From the NCBI GenBank assembly GCA_947095585.1, contig OX352763.1:114307908-114371907 (forward strand): a stretch of DNA of 64,000 nucleotides. The letters run 5' to 3'. Of this stretch, positions 11,101 through 20,700 are shown piece after piece. Each line of letters opens with the position of its first letter. Position 1 is the first letter of the stretch. The translations under genes and the position numbers were made by a program. A model generated the notes under the pieces. It was not told the DNA's origin and ran no database searches. It saw nothing but the letters and a program-made list of their open reading frames with translations. This stretch comes from Nephrocerus scutellatus (taxonomy: Eukaryota > Arthropoda > Insecta > Diptera > Pipunculidae).

Positions 11101-11490
11101 AACCACTTTTCGACTTTAGATGTAGAAATATCCGACGGAAGTTAAAATTAGGCAATCACCTCTATGATTCCCTGAGAAATTTAATGTTCAAAAATAAAAT
11201 TACAAAAATAATGCTGATAAAATCTGAAATATACACAATCAACAAAAATACGGGCTGATATACACGCAAAGTTTTTTTTTGTAATGCAGTTGCCTTATTA
11301 CGCCGGAAGTTCTGATTAACCAAGTATGGCTTTTGTTCAATTAACGGATAACAAAGACTATTGTTATATTTTATATATAATAAATAAAAAACTAAAAATT
11401 ACCACAATCTTTAAACTGTAATCCATAAACACCCCCGAGACTACAGAAAACAACGGTAAAAATTGAAAGCACCACAATGAATTGTTTCAT
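5185..11490 (-). CDS. Npc2a: Npc2-type secreted sterol-binding protein
   Basis: Complete four-exon gene for an ML-domain protein of the NPC2 family, which binds sterols in endolysosomes or outside the cell. Coding exons on the minus strand are 11490-11403, 5679-5566, 5504-5329 and 5268-5185, with phases 1, 1 and 0, giving 153 residues; the family is usually about 150. Exon 1 encodes a clear signal peptide (MKQFIVVLSIFTVV..) ending in LQFKDC, and joins GSKTGKFTRV in exon 2. Six mature cysteines are at residues 29, 44, 51, 97, 104 and 145, as expected for three disulfides, with an NTT glycosylation site at 56. The protein ends in DIICVLIPAKIQ. The first intron is 5.7 kb and carries the repeats between 5788 and 11400. 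The splice sites are GT..AG throughout. The symbol rests on remembered similarity to Drosophila Npc2a. Confidence 0.88.
5982..6070 (+). pseudogene. 5S rRNA-like pseudogene, copy 1
   Basis: Starts GCCAACGACC and continues with CTGAGTACATCG, CTCGTCCGATCACCGA and TTAGTACTTAAATGAGGGACC, in the same order as insect 5S rRNA. About 18 bases of the middle (the AATTAAGCAGC region) are missing, and the 3' stem strand (GTTGTTGGC) is absent, so it cannot fold as a normal 5S RNA. It lies antisense inside intron 1 of the Npc2 gene. Confidence 0.8.
6136..6245 (+). pseudogene. 5S rRNA-like pseudogene, copy 2
   Basis: A second 5S-like sequence starts 154 bases after the first. It has GCCAACGAC, CTGAGAACATCGGTTCT, CCGATCAACGGCATTAAACAGC and TTAGTACTTATGAAGGACC, so it keeps the middle lost from copy 1 but has other changes. 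Both copies are preceded by TTAGAATTTC, and both are followed by a similar spacer ending in CTTACTC-ACC-CGAG. This points to tandem duplication of a 5S-plus-spacer unit. A shorter match (CTACCACGCTGAGTACAT) at 5796-5813 may be a third remnant. Confidence 0.75.
6500..6660 (-). repeat. dispersed repeat, ACACATGTGT family
   Basis: Second copy of the repeat seen at 4735-4925. It has ACACATGTGT, AATAAAATCGGG, GTTGGTTAAAAATTAG and CAAGATTTGGCGACAAGCC in the same order and orientation. Confidence 0.55.
6665..6910 (-). repeat. dispersed repeat with CTTTCGATTTA end
   Basis: This copy is the reverse of the fuller one at 56861-57225. Shared blocks, read on the minus strand, are GGCAATCGAC, TTTCGTTTACTCAGCAAGATGGC, GAGAGAGTAAGCAGACTAATTTCT, and the terminal segment with ACCACGGAAACC, AGCTTACCCGTGG and TAAATCGAAAG. 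It is probably a non-autonomous element; no open frame is kept. Confidence 0.5.
6911..7924. other. Npc2 intron with repeat scraps
   Basis: Intronic AT-rich DNA. The piece at 7425-7500 (CATTTCGAACTCGAAACT, then AGCTGTCAAAGTCTCAGAG) resembles the unit of the 74-bp array at 43061. The piece at 7820-7925 (AATCTGGCGCAGATTG, CCAATCTACCGTAGA) matches 40885-40970. No gene is seen. Confidence 0.4.
7925..8760 (-). mobile_element. jockey-like LINE, RT C-terminus, split by SINE
   Basis: On the minus strand the reverse-transcriptase C-terminus reads CLGFLKRCKMYFTPSDLATI, then YKAYIR, is interrupted by the SINE at 8315-8535, and resumes as EYNCIVWAGASQFTLHPLDR, then KTIESLEHRRN and CSKEISRCIPP. It contains stops and frameshifts. 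The same protein tail is found on the plus strand at 26540-26905. The 7925-8018 end matches a segment repeated at 23271 and 26403. Confidence 0.75.
8315..8535 (-). mobile_element. tRNA-derived SINE inserted in LINE
   Basis: Read on the minus strand, it begins with a tRNA-like head GGGCGCCGTGGGTCAGTGG (A box), then a B box GGTTCGTGTCC, and then the body shared with the copies at 48984 and 58664 (AGAGTAATAACTTGTCA, TCAATTCGCCGTTCGGA). It ends in GGTCTGTCGCTCCGAATATT and a TTA-rich tail. The 8-bp direct repeat CGAATATA flanks it at 8307-8314 and 8536-8543. A CT-rich run lies within it at 8438-8452. Confidence 0.85.
8761..9654. other. Npc2 intron with TA microsatellite
   Basis: AT-rich intronic DNA. 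A pure (TA) run of about 25 bases lies at 9421-9445. No gene is recognised. Confidence 0.5.
9655..10800 (+). mobile_element. R1/LOA-like LINE remnant split by a MITE
   Basis: Same family as 2160-3345: KPGDHMGHL, SIPERNMFCTIPDIMVREY, then the RNase H block FSDSQEALKELSSNYI up to 10057. The frame resumes after the MITE with LGWVPGHQGIAGNEYADELA (about 10390-10450). The 3' end shares ATACAATA..TCTTTT..GTCGCA with the first copy and is followed by an A-run near 10780. Confidence 0.75.
10059..10332. repeat. MITE with CCCGAGCGAG inverted ends
   Basis: A 274-bp element with inverted ends of about 27 bases. The left end is GTCTGTTTTTTATTCTACCCGAGCGAG-like, and the right end is its reverse complement with one gap and a few changes. 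It splits the RNase H frame of the surrounding LINE. The flanks CTATATAG (10051-10058) and CTATATCA (10334-10341) look like a worn 8-bp target duplication. It has no coding capacity. Confidence 0.75.
10801..11402. other. Npc2 intron, no recognised feature
   Basis: AT-rich sequence directly 3' (on the minus strand) of the signal-peptide exon. No repeat copy or gene is recognised. Confidence 0.4.
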
Positions 11491-11894
11491 TTTAAATTTT
11501 TTTGTTGCTTCTTTTAAAAAAAAATATTTATTGAAAAAGCTTATTGATTTTTAACTGCAATTGCAACTACAATTTCAGTTCACGATCACTTGAACCTCTC
11601 GATTGAGCTACTAAATGCCTACTGAGATCTGAGAGTACTGAGACTAACTAACTACTCTGCTTTCAGTCTGTTGCTGTTCTATTCTGTATTCTAAACTGCA
11701 TTGTGAAAGATTTACTGATTTGACACCATCCGCCATGCACGATTGTGTGCTCTATATTTTTCAGTTCTCATTCTCATAAATTCTGTAAGGCAAGAGCAAT
11801 AATTGCATATCACAGCAAAAAATCATATTGCTGATGCCTGCTAATGCAAAATTTACATTTAAGACGTCCGAGACAAAGTGAGCGGGCCGACTTT

Positions 11895-12110
11895 AGTTAA
11901 ATTGAAGTTGTGGTTAGCCAGAAGAGATTGACACTACACGAATGTTATAGTTATTTTATAGTAACATGGGGAATGTTATCTATAGCATTATGGTAACATT
12001 GAAAAATATACTACTTCTCTCCATTTATACTAGTTCAAGCCATTTGTGGCGTGCGAGAAGAAATGAGCAGGATGGCTGTTAAATAGCAATTGTTGTTAGC
12101 CAGACGAAAG
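11895..12110. repeat. MITE related to the 38623-39059 element
   Basis: Contains AAATTGAAGTTGTGGTTAGCCAGAAGAGATTG, then TTATTTTATAGTAACATGGG, TATAGCATTATGGTAACA, and an inverted end GTTGTTAGCCAGACGA. The order is the same as in the larger copy at 38623. It shows the uninterrupted form of the site where a LINE has inserted in that copy. Confidence 0.6.
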
Positions 12111-12609
12111 ATAATTGTTAATTGTTTTACATATCGTAAAGTGCTGGTAAGCATAACTATGAGAATTGAGAAGCCATATATATTAAGGAAATTTGACTAC
12201 GTAGTACGTACAATTATTCAAGAATTTATGTAAAAATCTATTAATGTTTCCATTATCGTGTAACTTACGGTAAACTAAAGTTTGTGTGCTTGGAAACGTG
12301 TTGCGTTTCGATAAACCCAAATAAACTCCACGAAACTAGAGCGATTGGGTTTGGTTTGTCTGACAATCATTATGTAAGAACCTGCAACGAAACTGTCAAA
12401 TTAAATCTACTCAGTTCTAATTAGCGCCGAAATAGTCTTTTCACACGCCCATAGACGAAAGTGACTGTTTCGTACGCTATAAACTAGCCTCGAAAGTAGC
12501 CCATAACAACACTAGTTATGTTATGATATAAACGTCTTTTGTAATTTACTACAATCTCAGCGAACACATTGCGCACGAGCAAGAATTCTCTTTTGTTTGT
12601 CGTTTGTGA

Positions 12610-12768
12610 TTTCTGCTTCTCTCTCGATTTAGCAGAAAAAACCGGTTTGGACGCGTGAAAAATTAATTTCTTTGTTATTTACTGCAGTCACAGCGAACAC
12701 TCATTCTCACATTTCTGCTTCTCTCTCGATTTAGCAAAAAAAAAACCGGTTTGGACGCGTGAAAAAGA
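12610..12768 (+). repeat. direct duplication, about 100-bp period
   Basis: The block ATTTCTGCTTCTCTCTCGATTTAGCA..AAAACCGGTTTGGACGCGTGAAAAA occurs twice, starting near 12609 and 12710, with short indels only in the A run. The intervening DNA (TTTGTTATTTACTGCAGTCACAGCGAACA) also resembles sequence before the first copy (TTTACTACAATCTCAGCGAACA), so the whole unit of about 100 bp is duplicated. Confidence 0.7.
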
Positions 12769-13070
12769 GCGTACACGGCTCGCAGAAAAGTGCTCATCGT
12801 GCTCGTTAGAGAAGCTTCGACCTCGCACGATAAACTCCACTTTCCTTGCTCGTTCTGTAATATACTATAACACAAATTCATAACTCATGAAAATCTCAGT
12901 CATGGAAACGTCGTATACATTGGTTTAAGGATTAGTGACCAACGTAAAGGTTAAAGTTTAAAGCAATAACTATAAACCAGTTTTATTAGTGCAATTAATT
13001 ACTGTATTATACAAGACTTGGTTAACTACACATTGCACGGAACTACACTTGCTCGGCTTATGTGTAATAG

Positions 13071-13150
13071 TAGGCGTATTTGCCAAACAGCAGATTTTCT
13101 TATTCCAAATTCCTTATTCATCGGCAAATAAAATACAGCTATATTTTACT
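13071..13150. repeat. MITE scrap, AGGCGTATTT family
   Basis: Begins AGGCGTATTTGCCAAACAGCAG and contains TTCTTATTCCAAATTCCTTATTC and GGCAAATAAAATACAGCT, matching blocks of the elements at 39300-39576. It is a short internally deleted copy. Confidence 0.5.
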
Positions 13151-13609
13151 TTGACATTTTAAAGTTGAGTTCCTTTTGTTGGCAAAGTTTATTAGAAAAT
13201 AGCAAAGTGATAATTGATATCTACAATAATCATGTAAATCACACCCAAGTGGACTTACTCTTCTTCTGCAGTTATATTGCCCTTTCAAATCTAAACTATT
13301 GCGTTTTAATTATATTCCCAAACAAATACTAACTTGTACTATAAATGCATATAATTGATGCAAATAATTGAAGTCAATAAATGTATAAATAAAAATTTAA
13401 AATTAGATTATGTTATCAGTCTGATGTTCATTATCGTTTACGCTCTCCAGAATGCCGATTTGGTGGCTTTATAAAGCTATAGCTTATCAGGGTAGATGTC
13501 ACATTCTGTGCTCCTACTGAGCGTGGCTTGTGTGTTGGCATTTTATAATTTCGTTGCATGTTGTATTATACATAATACATAGTATTTCAATGCATACTCA
13601 ACATTCCTT

Positions 13610-16215
13610 GGTTACACTGATGAACGACGACGACCACGGCAACGAAAACGCCTAAACGATTTAAGAGTATGTATATAGCTTTATAGAGCTTGAGCTGCAC
13701 AGCAACTAGCCGATACCCTGTCCAAATATTATGCTGACATAACAGAAATTCAGGAGATGCGGTGGACGTAGAATGGTGTCTTACAAAAATCAGAATATGG
13801 CATATGCTGTCATGCAAGACATCATGTGTTCGGGGTGGGGTTTCTAGTCACCAAAAGAATGAAACCCATCGTTACCGACCATAAAGCAGTAAATGAACCG
13901 CTGTGCACCCTTTGCGTGCGGAGCAGATTTAAAAACATAAGCCTCATAAACGTTCACGCACCTACAGATAATTCCCCAGATGATGAAAAAGTAGAATTCT
14001 TTGTATCAGCTTAACGGGAACTCCATGCCTGCCATTATTATGATGTAAAAATCATTCTGGGGGATATAAATGCCAAAATAGGTAGGGAGCCAGTATTCAG
14101 ACAGTACATTGGCACCCATAGCTTACACGAGAACACTAATGACAATGGACAACGAGTCATAGAGATGGCAAGCAATAATTTGGACGTTGCGAGTACAAGG
14201 TTTGCGCGTAAAAATATCCACAAAGCCACCTGGGTATCTTCTCATGGAGCCACTCGCAACCAGTTAGACCATGTGTTGATAGACCGCCGCCACAAACTGA
14301 ACCTGATGAAGGCACGAACGTACCGAAATGCCAACGTCGACTCGGACCACTATCTTGTTGGTATGGTACTCCGAGCGCGGATTGCATCATCAATAAAGAC
14401 AGCCTCCGCAAATCAGATTCGAGTCAACATGGCTGCCCTTCGCAACGAAGAGACCACTACGGTCAAGCGATAGGACTGGCCCTAAATGCAGGGAGATTAA
14501 GTCCTGGAGCTGGATGCCGGGCGTAGAAGAGAAATGGACACGCTTCAAGAATACTGTCATTAGTACTGCTGACTCCATCTTAGGCAGTAGTCGTAGAGAT
14601 CGGAACGACTGGTTCAAGGACGAATGTAAGCTAGCGACCTGAATGTAAGAATGTTGCGTACCAAGCAATGCAACAATCTCATAGAACGCGGGCTCAGAAG
14701 ATATGAAAAAAGGCGAAAGAAAGTAGCCTGGGAGAAGAATCTCTTCCTTGAACTAGAACAGTACAGAGAGCAAGGACCGCAACAGTTCTACCAAAGAGTC
14801 CGCGGTATTACGCAATAGAAACCGCGTTGCACTTACTGCAAAGACAAAGAGGGTAATCTGATTGCCGATCTCAAAGGCATCTTGGAGCGATGGGAAGAGC
14901 ACTTTCATGAGTTGCTTAATGGCCAGCTAACAGAGGAATTGGATGCTCCACCAATAACCGAAGACCATACTTCCCTGCCGCCACCAAGCATAGACGAAGT
15001 TTGCAGAGCGATAAATCAAAAATAATAAGGCCTCGGGATCTGATGGTATCCCAGCGGAGCTGATTAAAACAGAAGGCCCCGCAATACACCAAGCAATTCA
15101 TGAACTAACATTACAAGTATGGGAGGAAGAAGCGATGCCAGAAGTCTGGCGAAGAGGCATCCTGTAGCAATTATCGTGGTATAACGTTGTTAAGTACCGC
15201 GTATAAGATTTTCTCCTCTATCCTTCAAGACAGGAAAGCCTCATAGCTAAAGTCATCATTGGTCCATACCAGTGTGGCTTCAACCCAGGCAAATCAACAA
15301 CTGATCAGATTTACACCCTTAGGCAGGTCAGGGAAAAATGTCTAGAGTTGCAAAACTCACTACACCATCATTTTATAGACTTTAAAGCCGCTTACGATAG
15401 CAGCCAGAGTAGAATTTTATAAAGCGATGAGAGAATTCGGCATCTCAAATTAACTGACCAATGTTATAAGCCAAGTAAAAATATCCGGATCACTATTCAA
15501 CATCTATAACGGGCTCCGACAAGGGGATAGACTGGCCTCCGTCCTCTTCAACCTGGCGTTGGAGAAATTGATACGAGATTCTGACGTAACGGCGATAGGA
15601 ACAATCCTCTATAAGTCCATTCAGATACTGGCTTACGCATACGATATTGACATCGCTGGTAGAAACCAAAGAGCTCTACAGGAAGCTTACATCCAGATCG
15701 AGCAGGCAGCACGAAATCTGGGGCTGCACATAAATGAGAGCAAAACAAAGTACATAATGGGCGCGTCTGCGAGTAGAAGATCCAACATTGGTTCCTCAAT
15801 TCAAATAGTGGAGCGCGAATTTGAAGTGCAATCTTTTAGCTATTTCGGGTCAACTATAGCAGCCGATAACAGCATGGAACAAGAAATACGCGCACGGTTT
15901 CTTAAAGCCAACAAAGCATACTATAATCTGTCAAGACTCTTCAAATCCAGGAATTTAACTATAACATCCAAGCTGCTGGTATATAATACAATGGTCCTAC
16001 CAGTACTTACATATGGATCCGAGACTTGGCTGCTTAGCAAAAATCATTCTGTCTTCTTAGCCGCGTTCAAGAGAAAAATCTTACGGATAATTGTTGGCCT
16101 CGTATATTAGGAAGAACGATTCCAGAGACTCTATAATGACGAGACAGGTGGAGAGATTTTTTGCGGGAGACCAGGACCGGACCCCGGTTTTAGAACCAAA
16201 TATGATGATGATGAT
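13610..16215 (+). mobile_element. RTE-like LINE (endonuclease + reverse transcriptase), degenerate
   Basis: Longest single LINE copy in the window (family A). The endonuclease part has INVHAPTDNS, KIILGDINAKIG, ATWVSSHGATRNQLDHVLID and NANVDSDHYLV; the RT part has ASGSDGIPAELIK, FNPGKSTTDQIYTLRQV, GLRQGDRLASVLFNLALEK and ILAYAYDIDI. The catalytic YADD has decayed to YAYD, and the C-terminal part is open from 15559 to 16110. Several stops and frameshifts, and a missing RT piece near 15170, make it inactive. It ends in an ATGATGATG tail at about 16205. Other copies are at 42885, 53578, 59790, 61445 and 63240. Confidence 0.85.
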
Positions 16216-16279
16216 TATTTTTATATAATTATCTGCATTATCTCAAATGTTTTTAAAAAAAATTTTTTTGATATACTAA

Positions 16280-16640
16280 TTTTTATTAATTGATTATTAT
16301 TAATTTTTAAGTCTTTTTCTAAATTTTCATTTAATCTTATTACTTTTTATAGACTTATTTATTTAAAATTATAATATAAATGTTTGCCAATATTTCGGTT
16401 TTGGTAACCATTTTAGGCAAAAATAATTTTTAAAGTGACGTTCCTGACAATTAAGAAAATTAATGAAAATTTTTAGCAATTAACTTATTATGATAAAGAT
16501 AGCGATATAAATAAATTGCCACATTAAAAATAATTTTTGCCTTGAAAATGCTCAGCAAGACCGAAATATTGGCATAAATTTATATTATAACTTTAAATAA
16601 GTAAGTGTGTAATTAGGCACCTTGATTAAATAAAAACTAA
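16280..16640. repeat. fold-back repeat upstream of Sec61 gamma
   Basis: Two arms of about 80 bases (16356-16437 and 16520-16600) are near reverse complements. The shared core is TTATTTAAA-TTATAATATAAAT, GCCAATATTTCGGT and AGGCAAAAAT. The weaker outer parts also pair. A related half-copy lies at 20540-20640. It is probably a MITE with long inverted ends. No open frame is present. Confidence 0.7.
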
Positions 16641-17409
16641 TTTTTATGGATGTAAAATCAAATTTTTATTAATTTTTTAACATAGTAATATCGTTTTGCG
16701 CTCTGTAAACTGCATCACCGACTTATCGACAATTTATCGAAAGTAGTATTCATGTTCTACGTGGAACCACATTTTGACACGAAAACACATAATTTTTCGA
16801 TTAGTTCGTCAAGTGAACTGGCAAAGAAGGAGATTCCATTTCCATTACAATTATTCATTCGTGTCAAATTTTCTAAAGTTGGAGGAGGTGTGTTAAATTC
16901 TAAGCCATTTTTATTAAATAAAAAAATTAATTCAATATAACGTTTATCAATAAATTATAAATAGATTTGTGTTGTGTGCTTTCAGTGGGGTAAAATGTTA
17001 TGAATAATTAATCAAAAAAGCGATGCCCAACTATTAAGATTAACTAATTTTTAACACATCAATTTAATTAGATTATAATTTAAACGTTTTTTTCTACAAA
17101 CTAATAAAATCTGTTGTTTATACACTTAGCATATTGATTGAATCATATTATTAGCTGAATGTAGAAAGTATAAACATTATTTGATACAATTATTACCAAG
17201 AGATTGTCGGTAGCTGTGCCACGATGGCAAAAGTGAATGGTGGCATTTGTGATACATTTTTTTTGGTTGGCTGCAGGGATTTATTATTGGATATGACGGA
17301 AAATGTCTATTTAAGATTTTGCATGCGTGCTCGGCTTTCACCACGAAAAACGACGATACTAATTTTTATTATGTTTCTGTTTCTTTTTCAGAACTGAAAT
17401 ACACATAAA
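16641..17409 (+). promoter_or_regulatory. Sec61-gamma upstream region and 5' UTR
   Basis: Region 5' of the Sec61-gamma start. A polypyrimidine tract and AG at 17390-17391, 18 bases before the ATG, look like a splice acceptor, so the 5' UTR is probably split. The first noncoding exon would lie upstream, possibly around 16740-16890, but I cannot fix its donor. No TATA box stands out. Confidence 0.4.
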
Positions 17410-17616
17410 ATGGACAAAGTTGTTAAATTCTGTGAGCCAGGAAGACTTTTCGCCAAAGATTCCATCAGATTGGTCAAACGGTGCACCAAGCCAGATCGCA
17501 AGGAGTTTCAGAAGATTGCTATCGCTACAGCTATTGGATTCTGCATTATGGGATTCATTGGTTTCTTTGTCAAGCTCATCCACATTCCAATCAATAACAT
17601 CATTGTTGGATCATAA
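17410..17616 (+). CDS. Sec61gamma: Sec61 gamma subunit of ER translocon
   Basis: Encodes a complete 68-residue protein, the exact usual length of Sec61 gamma (SecE family), the small tail-anchored subunit that clamps the Sec61 channel in the ER membrane during protein translocation. It starts [12 protein letters not shown], has the conserved amphipathic segment [17 protein letters not shown], then one membrane helix from about residue 36 to 58 ([19 protein letters not shown]), and ends in [11 protein letters not shown]. The coding sequence is intact in a single exon. The start is the only ATG that gives this conserved N-terminus. The family is so conserved that I am confident of the name. Confidence 0.97.
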   Translation: MDKVVKFCEPGRLFAKDSIRLVKRCTKPDRKEFQKIAIATAIGFCIMGFIGFFVKLIHIPINNIIVGS

Positions 17617-19295
17617 GTTAACGTCGCCGTACTTTGTTAAGAGATCAAAACATTTTGTTTATTCAATTTAAAATTTTCTTTCCTCGCTAATTTCGTTTTT
17701 ATCATTTGAATAATACAATAATTGTTTATTTATTAGCATTAATAACAAACTACACTACTCTGTACTAAACTAGGGATTATGCTAAAGACAAGAATTTATC
17801 TATTGTATAGTTTGTGTATTGTCTAAACCAACAAATGATTATTTTTTATAAAAATGCATTTCTTTTGTTGAATGTTATGCACAAAATCCAACTTACTTTT
17901 TTATTTGATATGTGAAATGTGGTGGAGTTTTATAGTTTGATTTCCCTCTTTGAAAAGGTAACCAGGTTTTGTCGAACATTTGTTTTCGTTCTTTTAGATA
18001 TATGTCTTAAGAGACAACATAAATACGTGCATAAACTACAATCTAGGATGGGCTTTTCATGAATAAAGTAAAACATGATTTCTATAATACAAATCCGGAA
18101 AGCAGAATCTAAATTGACATGCCTCTTTTGCTTTACAGTATGTAGTTATTATTTCTCTCTCATTGATTTGGTGTATCGTTTTATTTGCAAACGGTGCCAG
18201 GGCAATAGTTTGATTCGCGTTTAATTTGCGTACTTTTGTAACTAACACTATAACTTTGCTTAGTTGATACTTATGTTAATTTTTATTTTCCTAAAAACTC
18301 TACCCCAGAGCGCGCTCGACCACAGAATTTTTGAAAAGGGAAATCAAACACGAAAGGCGAAAATCTTTTGTTTATATTTTTTTGTTGCATGTGTTGTTGT
18401 TGTGCTATTATAAAGAGTGGTAAATCTACCAAAATATACAGACCTGTTTTCGCTCGACGGTAGAGTCGTTTTGAAGGGGAAACGAACAACTTGACAGTAA
18501 AAAAAAACTCCGGGGCAGAGTTTTACGAAAAAAAACTACATTAGCAAGCTAACGAAGAGAAAAAAAGCAGATTAATTTCTCAGTTGGGATTTTACAGTTT
18601 GGTTTGTTTTGGTTGGGCGATCTATTTGCAAAGCATTAAGCACAAACACTATCTTACTTTGACAGCTTAACCATAGAATTGTTTTGAAAAGAGTTTAGTA
18701 AATCGAAAGATTAATGCCTCTTTCGTTTTACTAAACTGACACTGATACATATGGTCGATTTAAATTTGATGCGACTGTGTATGACATATGTATTTCATTT
18801 TAAAGATATTGAATATGATAATAGCTGTATTTTATTTGAATTCGAATTGGGAATTACAACAACAATTGCACTATCTTATTCCTTCTTTGAAATTAGAAAG
18901 CCTGCTGTTTGGCTGGTTTTGACATTCGAATTCCGAATTCGCTCGACAAATAAAATGCTGCTAATATTTTCGAAACGTTATTTCGTATCATATTGACGCA
19001 ATTTCAATAAAAATTTGATTTATTTAGTTTTCTAAATTAAATTTAAAATTCAGTTAAATTTTGCAACAGAAACAGATTTAAATATCAATTCTAAATTAAC
19101 TCAAATGAAAAAGAAAAGATTTGTAAAAAATCATCTTTATTAAATTTTTAAGCATACGTATGAAAAAAATACTAAGAAAATTTTAAATTTTATCTCTTCC
19201 AACATAAATATATTAATATTAAAGGAAACTTTGGTCACAACTATATCAAACTATTAAAAATTAAGGTTTTAATTTTTAAATTCTCTATATTAACT
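17617..19295. other. intergenic DNA with repeat scraps
   Basis: AT-rich DNA downstream of Sec61 gamma. Pieces at 18100-18260 and 18590-18745 carry blocks of the CTTTCGATTTA repeat (TATTTGCAAA, ACTTTGACAGCTTAACC, CTCTTTCGTTTTACTAAACT). A piece at 18820-18960 matches the MITE at 39300 (AGCTGTATTTTATTTG, GCACTATCTTATTCCTTCTTTG, CTGCTGTTTGGCTGGTTTTGAC). No gene is recognised. Confidence 0.5.
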
Positions 19296-19740
19296 ACACG
19301 TGCCCGTGTGTTTGTTTGTCCGTTTGTGTGTTTTTTTGTCGTGGAATCTTGGGATCAATTTTTAACCCACTTCCCAAAGTTCATTGAAACTGCACACAGG
19401 TGTATTTTCGGTGACAACATTTTCTATTCAAATTTGGCCTCATATAATTTTTTTAAAAAAGACCCGATTTTCTTCAAATTTTATACACCTGTGTATCTCC
19501 GATGGACAATACATTTTTAAAATTTTTAGAGTGATCAGCCCTGAAGCCCGAGGGATACCCATATAGATTTTTCAAGAAATAACTCGATTTTCTTTAAATT
19601 TTTTGGAGTGATCGATCGGGTGCTGATGCTCGAGGAGTGCATTAACTCGATTTTCTTCAAACTTTAAACATCTGTGTATCTTCGATGAATAAAACTTTTT
19701 GTCCCCTGAGGTCCCTGAAAATATACATTTACTGAAAATT
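19296..19740 (+). repeat. dispersed repeat, ACACATGTGT family
   Basis: Opposite orientation to the copies at 4735 and 6500. It has GTTTGTTTGTC, GTCGTGGAATCTTG, AACCCACTTCCCAAAG, CCCGATTTTCTTCAAATTTT and ACACCTGTGTATCTCCGAT, and the ACCTGTGTAT-like block recurs near 19670, so it may be internally duplicated. Confidence 0.5.
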
Positions 19741-19789
19741 CTGGCCCTGTCCGTAAAAGAAAGTCGTGTTGTGAACACACAAACTTTGC

Positions 19790-19960
19790 ACACATGTTTT
19801 TTGTGGTCTTTTTGGAGGGTCTTTATATGTAATGTTTGAGGGTTTTTGTGAGGTTCATTGGTGCTGCTTTTGGGTGACTTTTGATGGCCCTTTGATGAGA
19901 GACCTTTTTGGTGGTCTTTTTGGTTTTTTTGGTCGTTTTTTGAGAGTGTTTTAGTGGATC
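19790..19960. repeat. degenerate GGTCTTTTTGG low-complexity tract
   Basis: About 170 bases made of loose repeats of GGTCTTT..GG, GGTTTTTGTGAGG, GGTGACTTTTGATGG and similar. The reverse complement of 37926-38105 has the same composition and spacing. No fixed period is clear. Confidence 0.5.
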
Positions 19961-19986
19961 CCGAAAATTTTCTTCTGACTGTTTCT

Positions 19987-20090
19987 ATTTCTTTAATTAC
20001 CAATTACTAGTTGTGCATGCAGAGTTTCACTTTTATATATTTCTTTAATTACCAATTACTAGTTGTGCATGCAGAGTTTCACTTTTATAT
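19987..20090 (+). repeat. exact 52-bp tandem duplication
   Basis: The unit beginning TATTTCTTTAATTACCAATT and ending in CACTTTTATA occurs twice in a row with no difference that I can see. This is a recent duplication or an assembly artefact. Confidence 0.85.
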
Positions 20091-20469
20091 ATAGAATTAT
20101 AAAAAATTTGTTCTCTAATTTGATTGACAATGAAAGGACCAGCTAAATAAAATAATATGATGTTTACATACTAGATTGACTATGAATTTACTGCTTTAAA
20201 ACAACAGCATTGACTACGTAGTCAATGTTATTAAATGATGGAAAACGATAGTTTCTCAGTTTCTAATATCGTACAACTGTTTTTGCATTTCTTTAAAAAC
20301 TTTCTAATTTAACGATAATCTAAAAATCCTTAAAACAAGAAAAATTTTTTGATTGCTCTTGTCAAATCAAATAAGTCTACACAAATAAGTAATGGATTGG
20401 AAATGGGCTTAAGATGTCATTATCTGTATATTCAGAGCTATTCAAGACTTTTTGAGGTGATGTAATCAA

Positions 20470-20700
20470 ATATTAGATTTATTATTATTGATTATTAATT
20501 TTCACGTCTCTTAATGATTTTAACCTAATAGCTTAATTAAATACTTTTATTTATTTAAAATAATATATTAGATTCATGCCAATATTTCGTTCTTGCTCAT
20601 TAATTTCAAGTCAATGTACGTTTTTAAGTGACTTGTTTTTAAATTTATTACTTTAAATAATTAAAAGTCTATATAATTAAGCTATTAGGCCAAATAAAAA
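20470..20700. repeat. half-copy of the 16280 fold-back repeat
   Basis: Carries TTATTTATTTAAAATAATATATTAGA, GCCAATATTTCG and TCTTGCT in the order seen in the fold-back element at 16280-16640, with similar AT-rich flanks. A short inverted segment (CTTAATTAAAT against ATAATTAAG, with TAGGCC-like ends) closes it. Confidence 0.45.

Larger units (their letters stand above)
11491..13609. other. Npc2 upstream region with small repeats
   Basis: Region 5' of the Npc2 start codon on the minus strand; promoter and 5' UTR must lie within the first few hundred bases, but no TATA box stands out. It contains a MITE copy (about 11895-12110), a duplicated block (12610-12768) and a MITE scrap (13071-13150), each listed separately. 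No coding gene is seen. Confidence 0.45.

Noticed and set aside
17359..17583. Minus-strand open frame opposite Sec61 gamma
   Set aside because: Sec61 gamma is conserved along its whole length; the antisense frame has no independent support.
19572..20003. A 143-residue minus-strand protein rich in Lys and His
   Set aside because: It is a translation of the GGTCTTTTTGG low-complexity tract and of a dispersed repeat.
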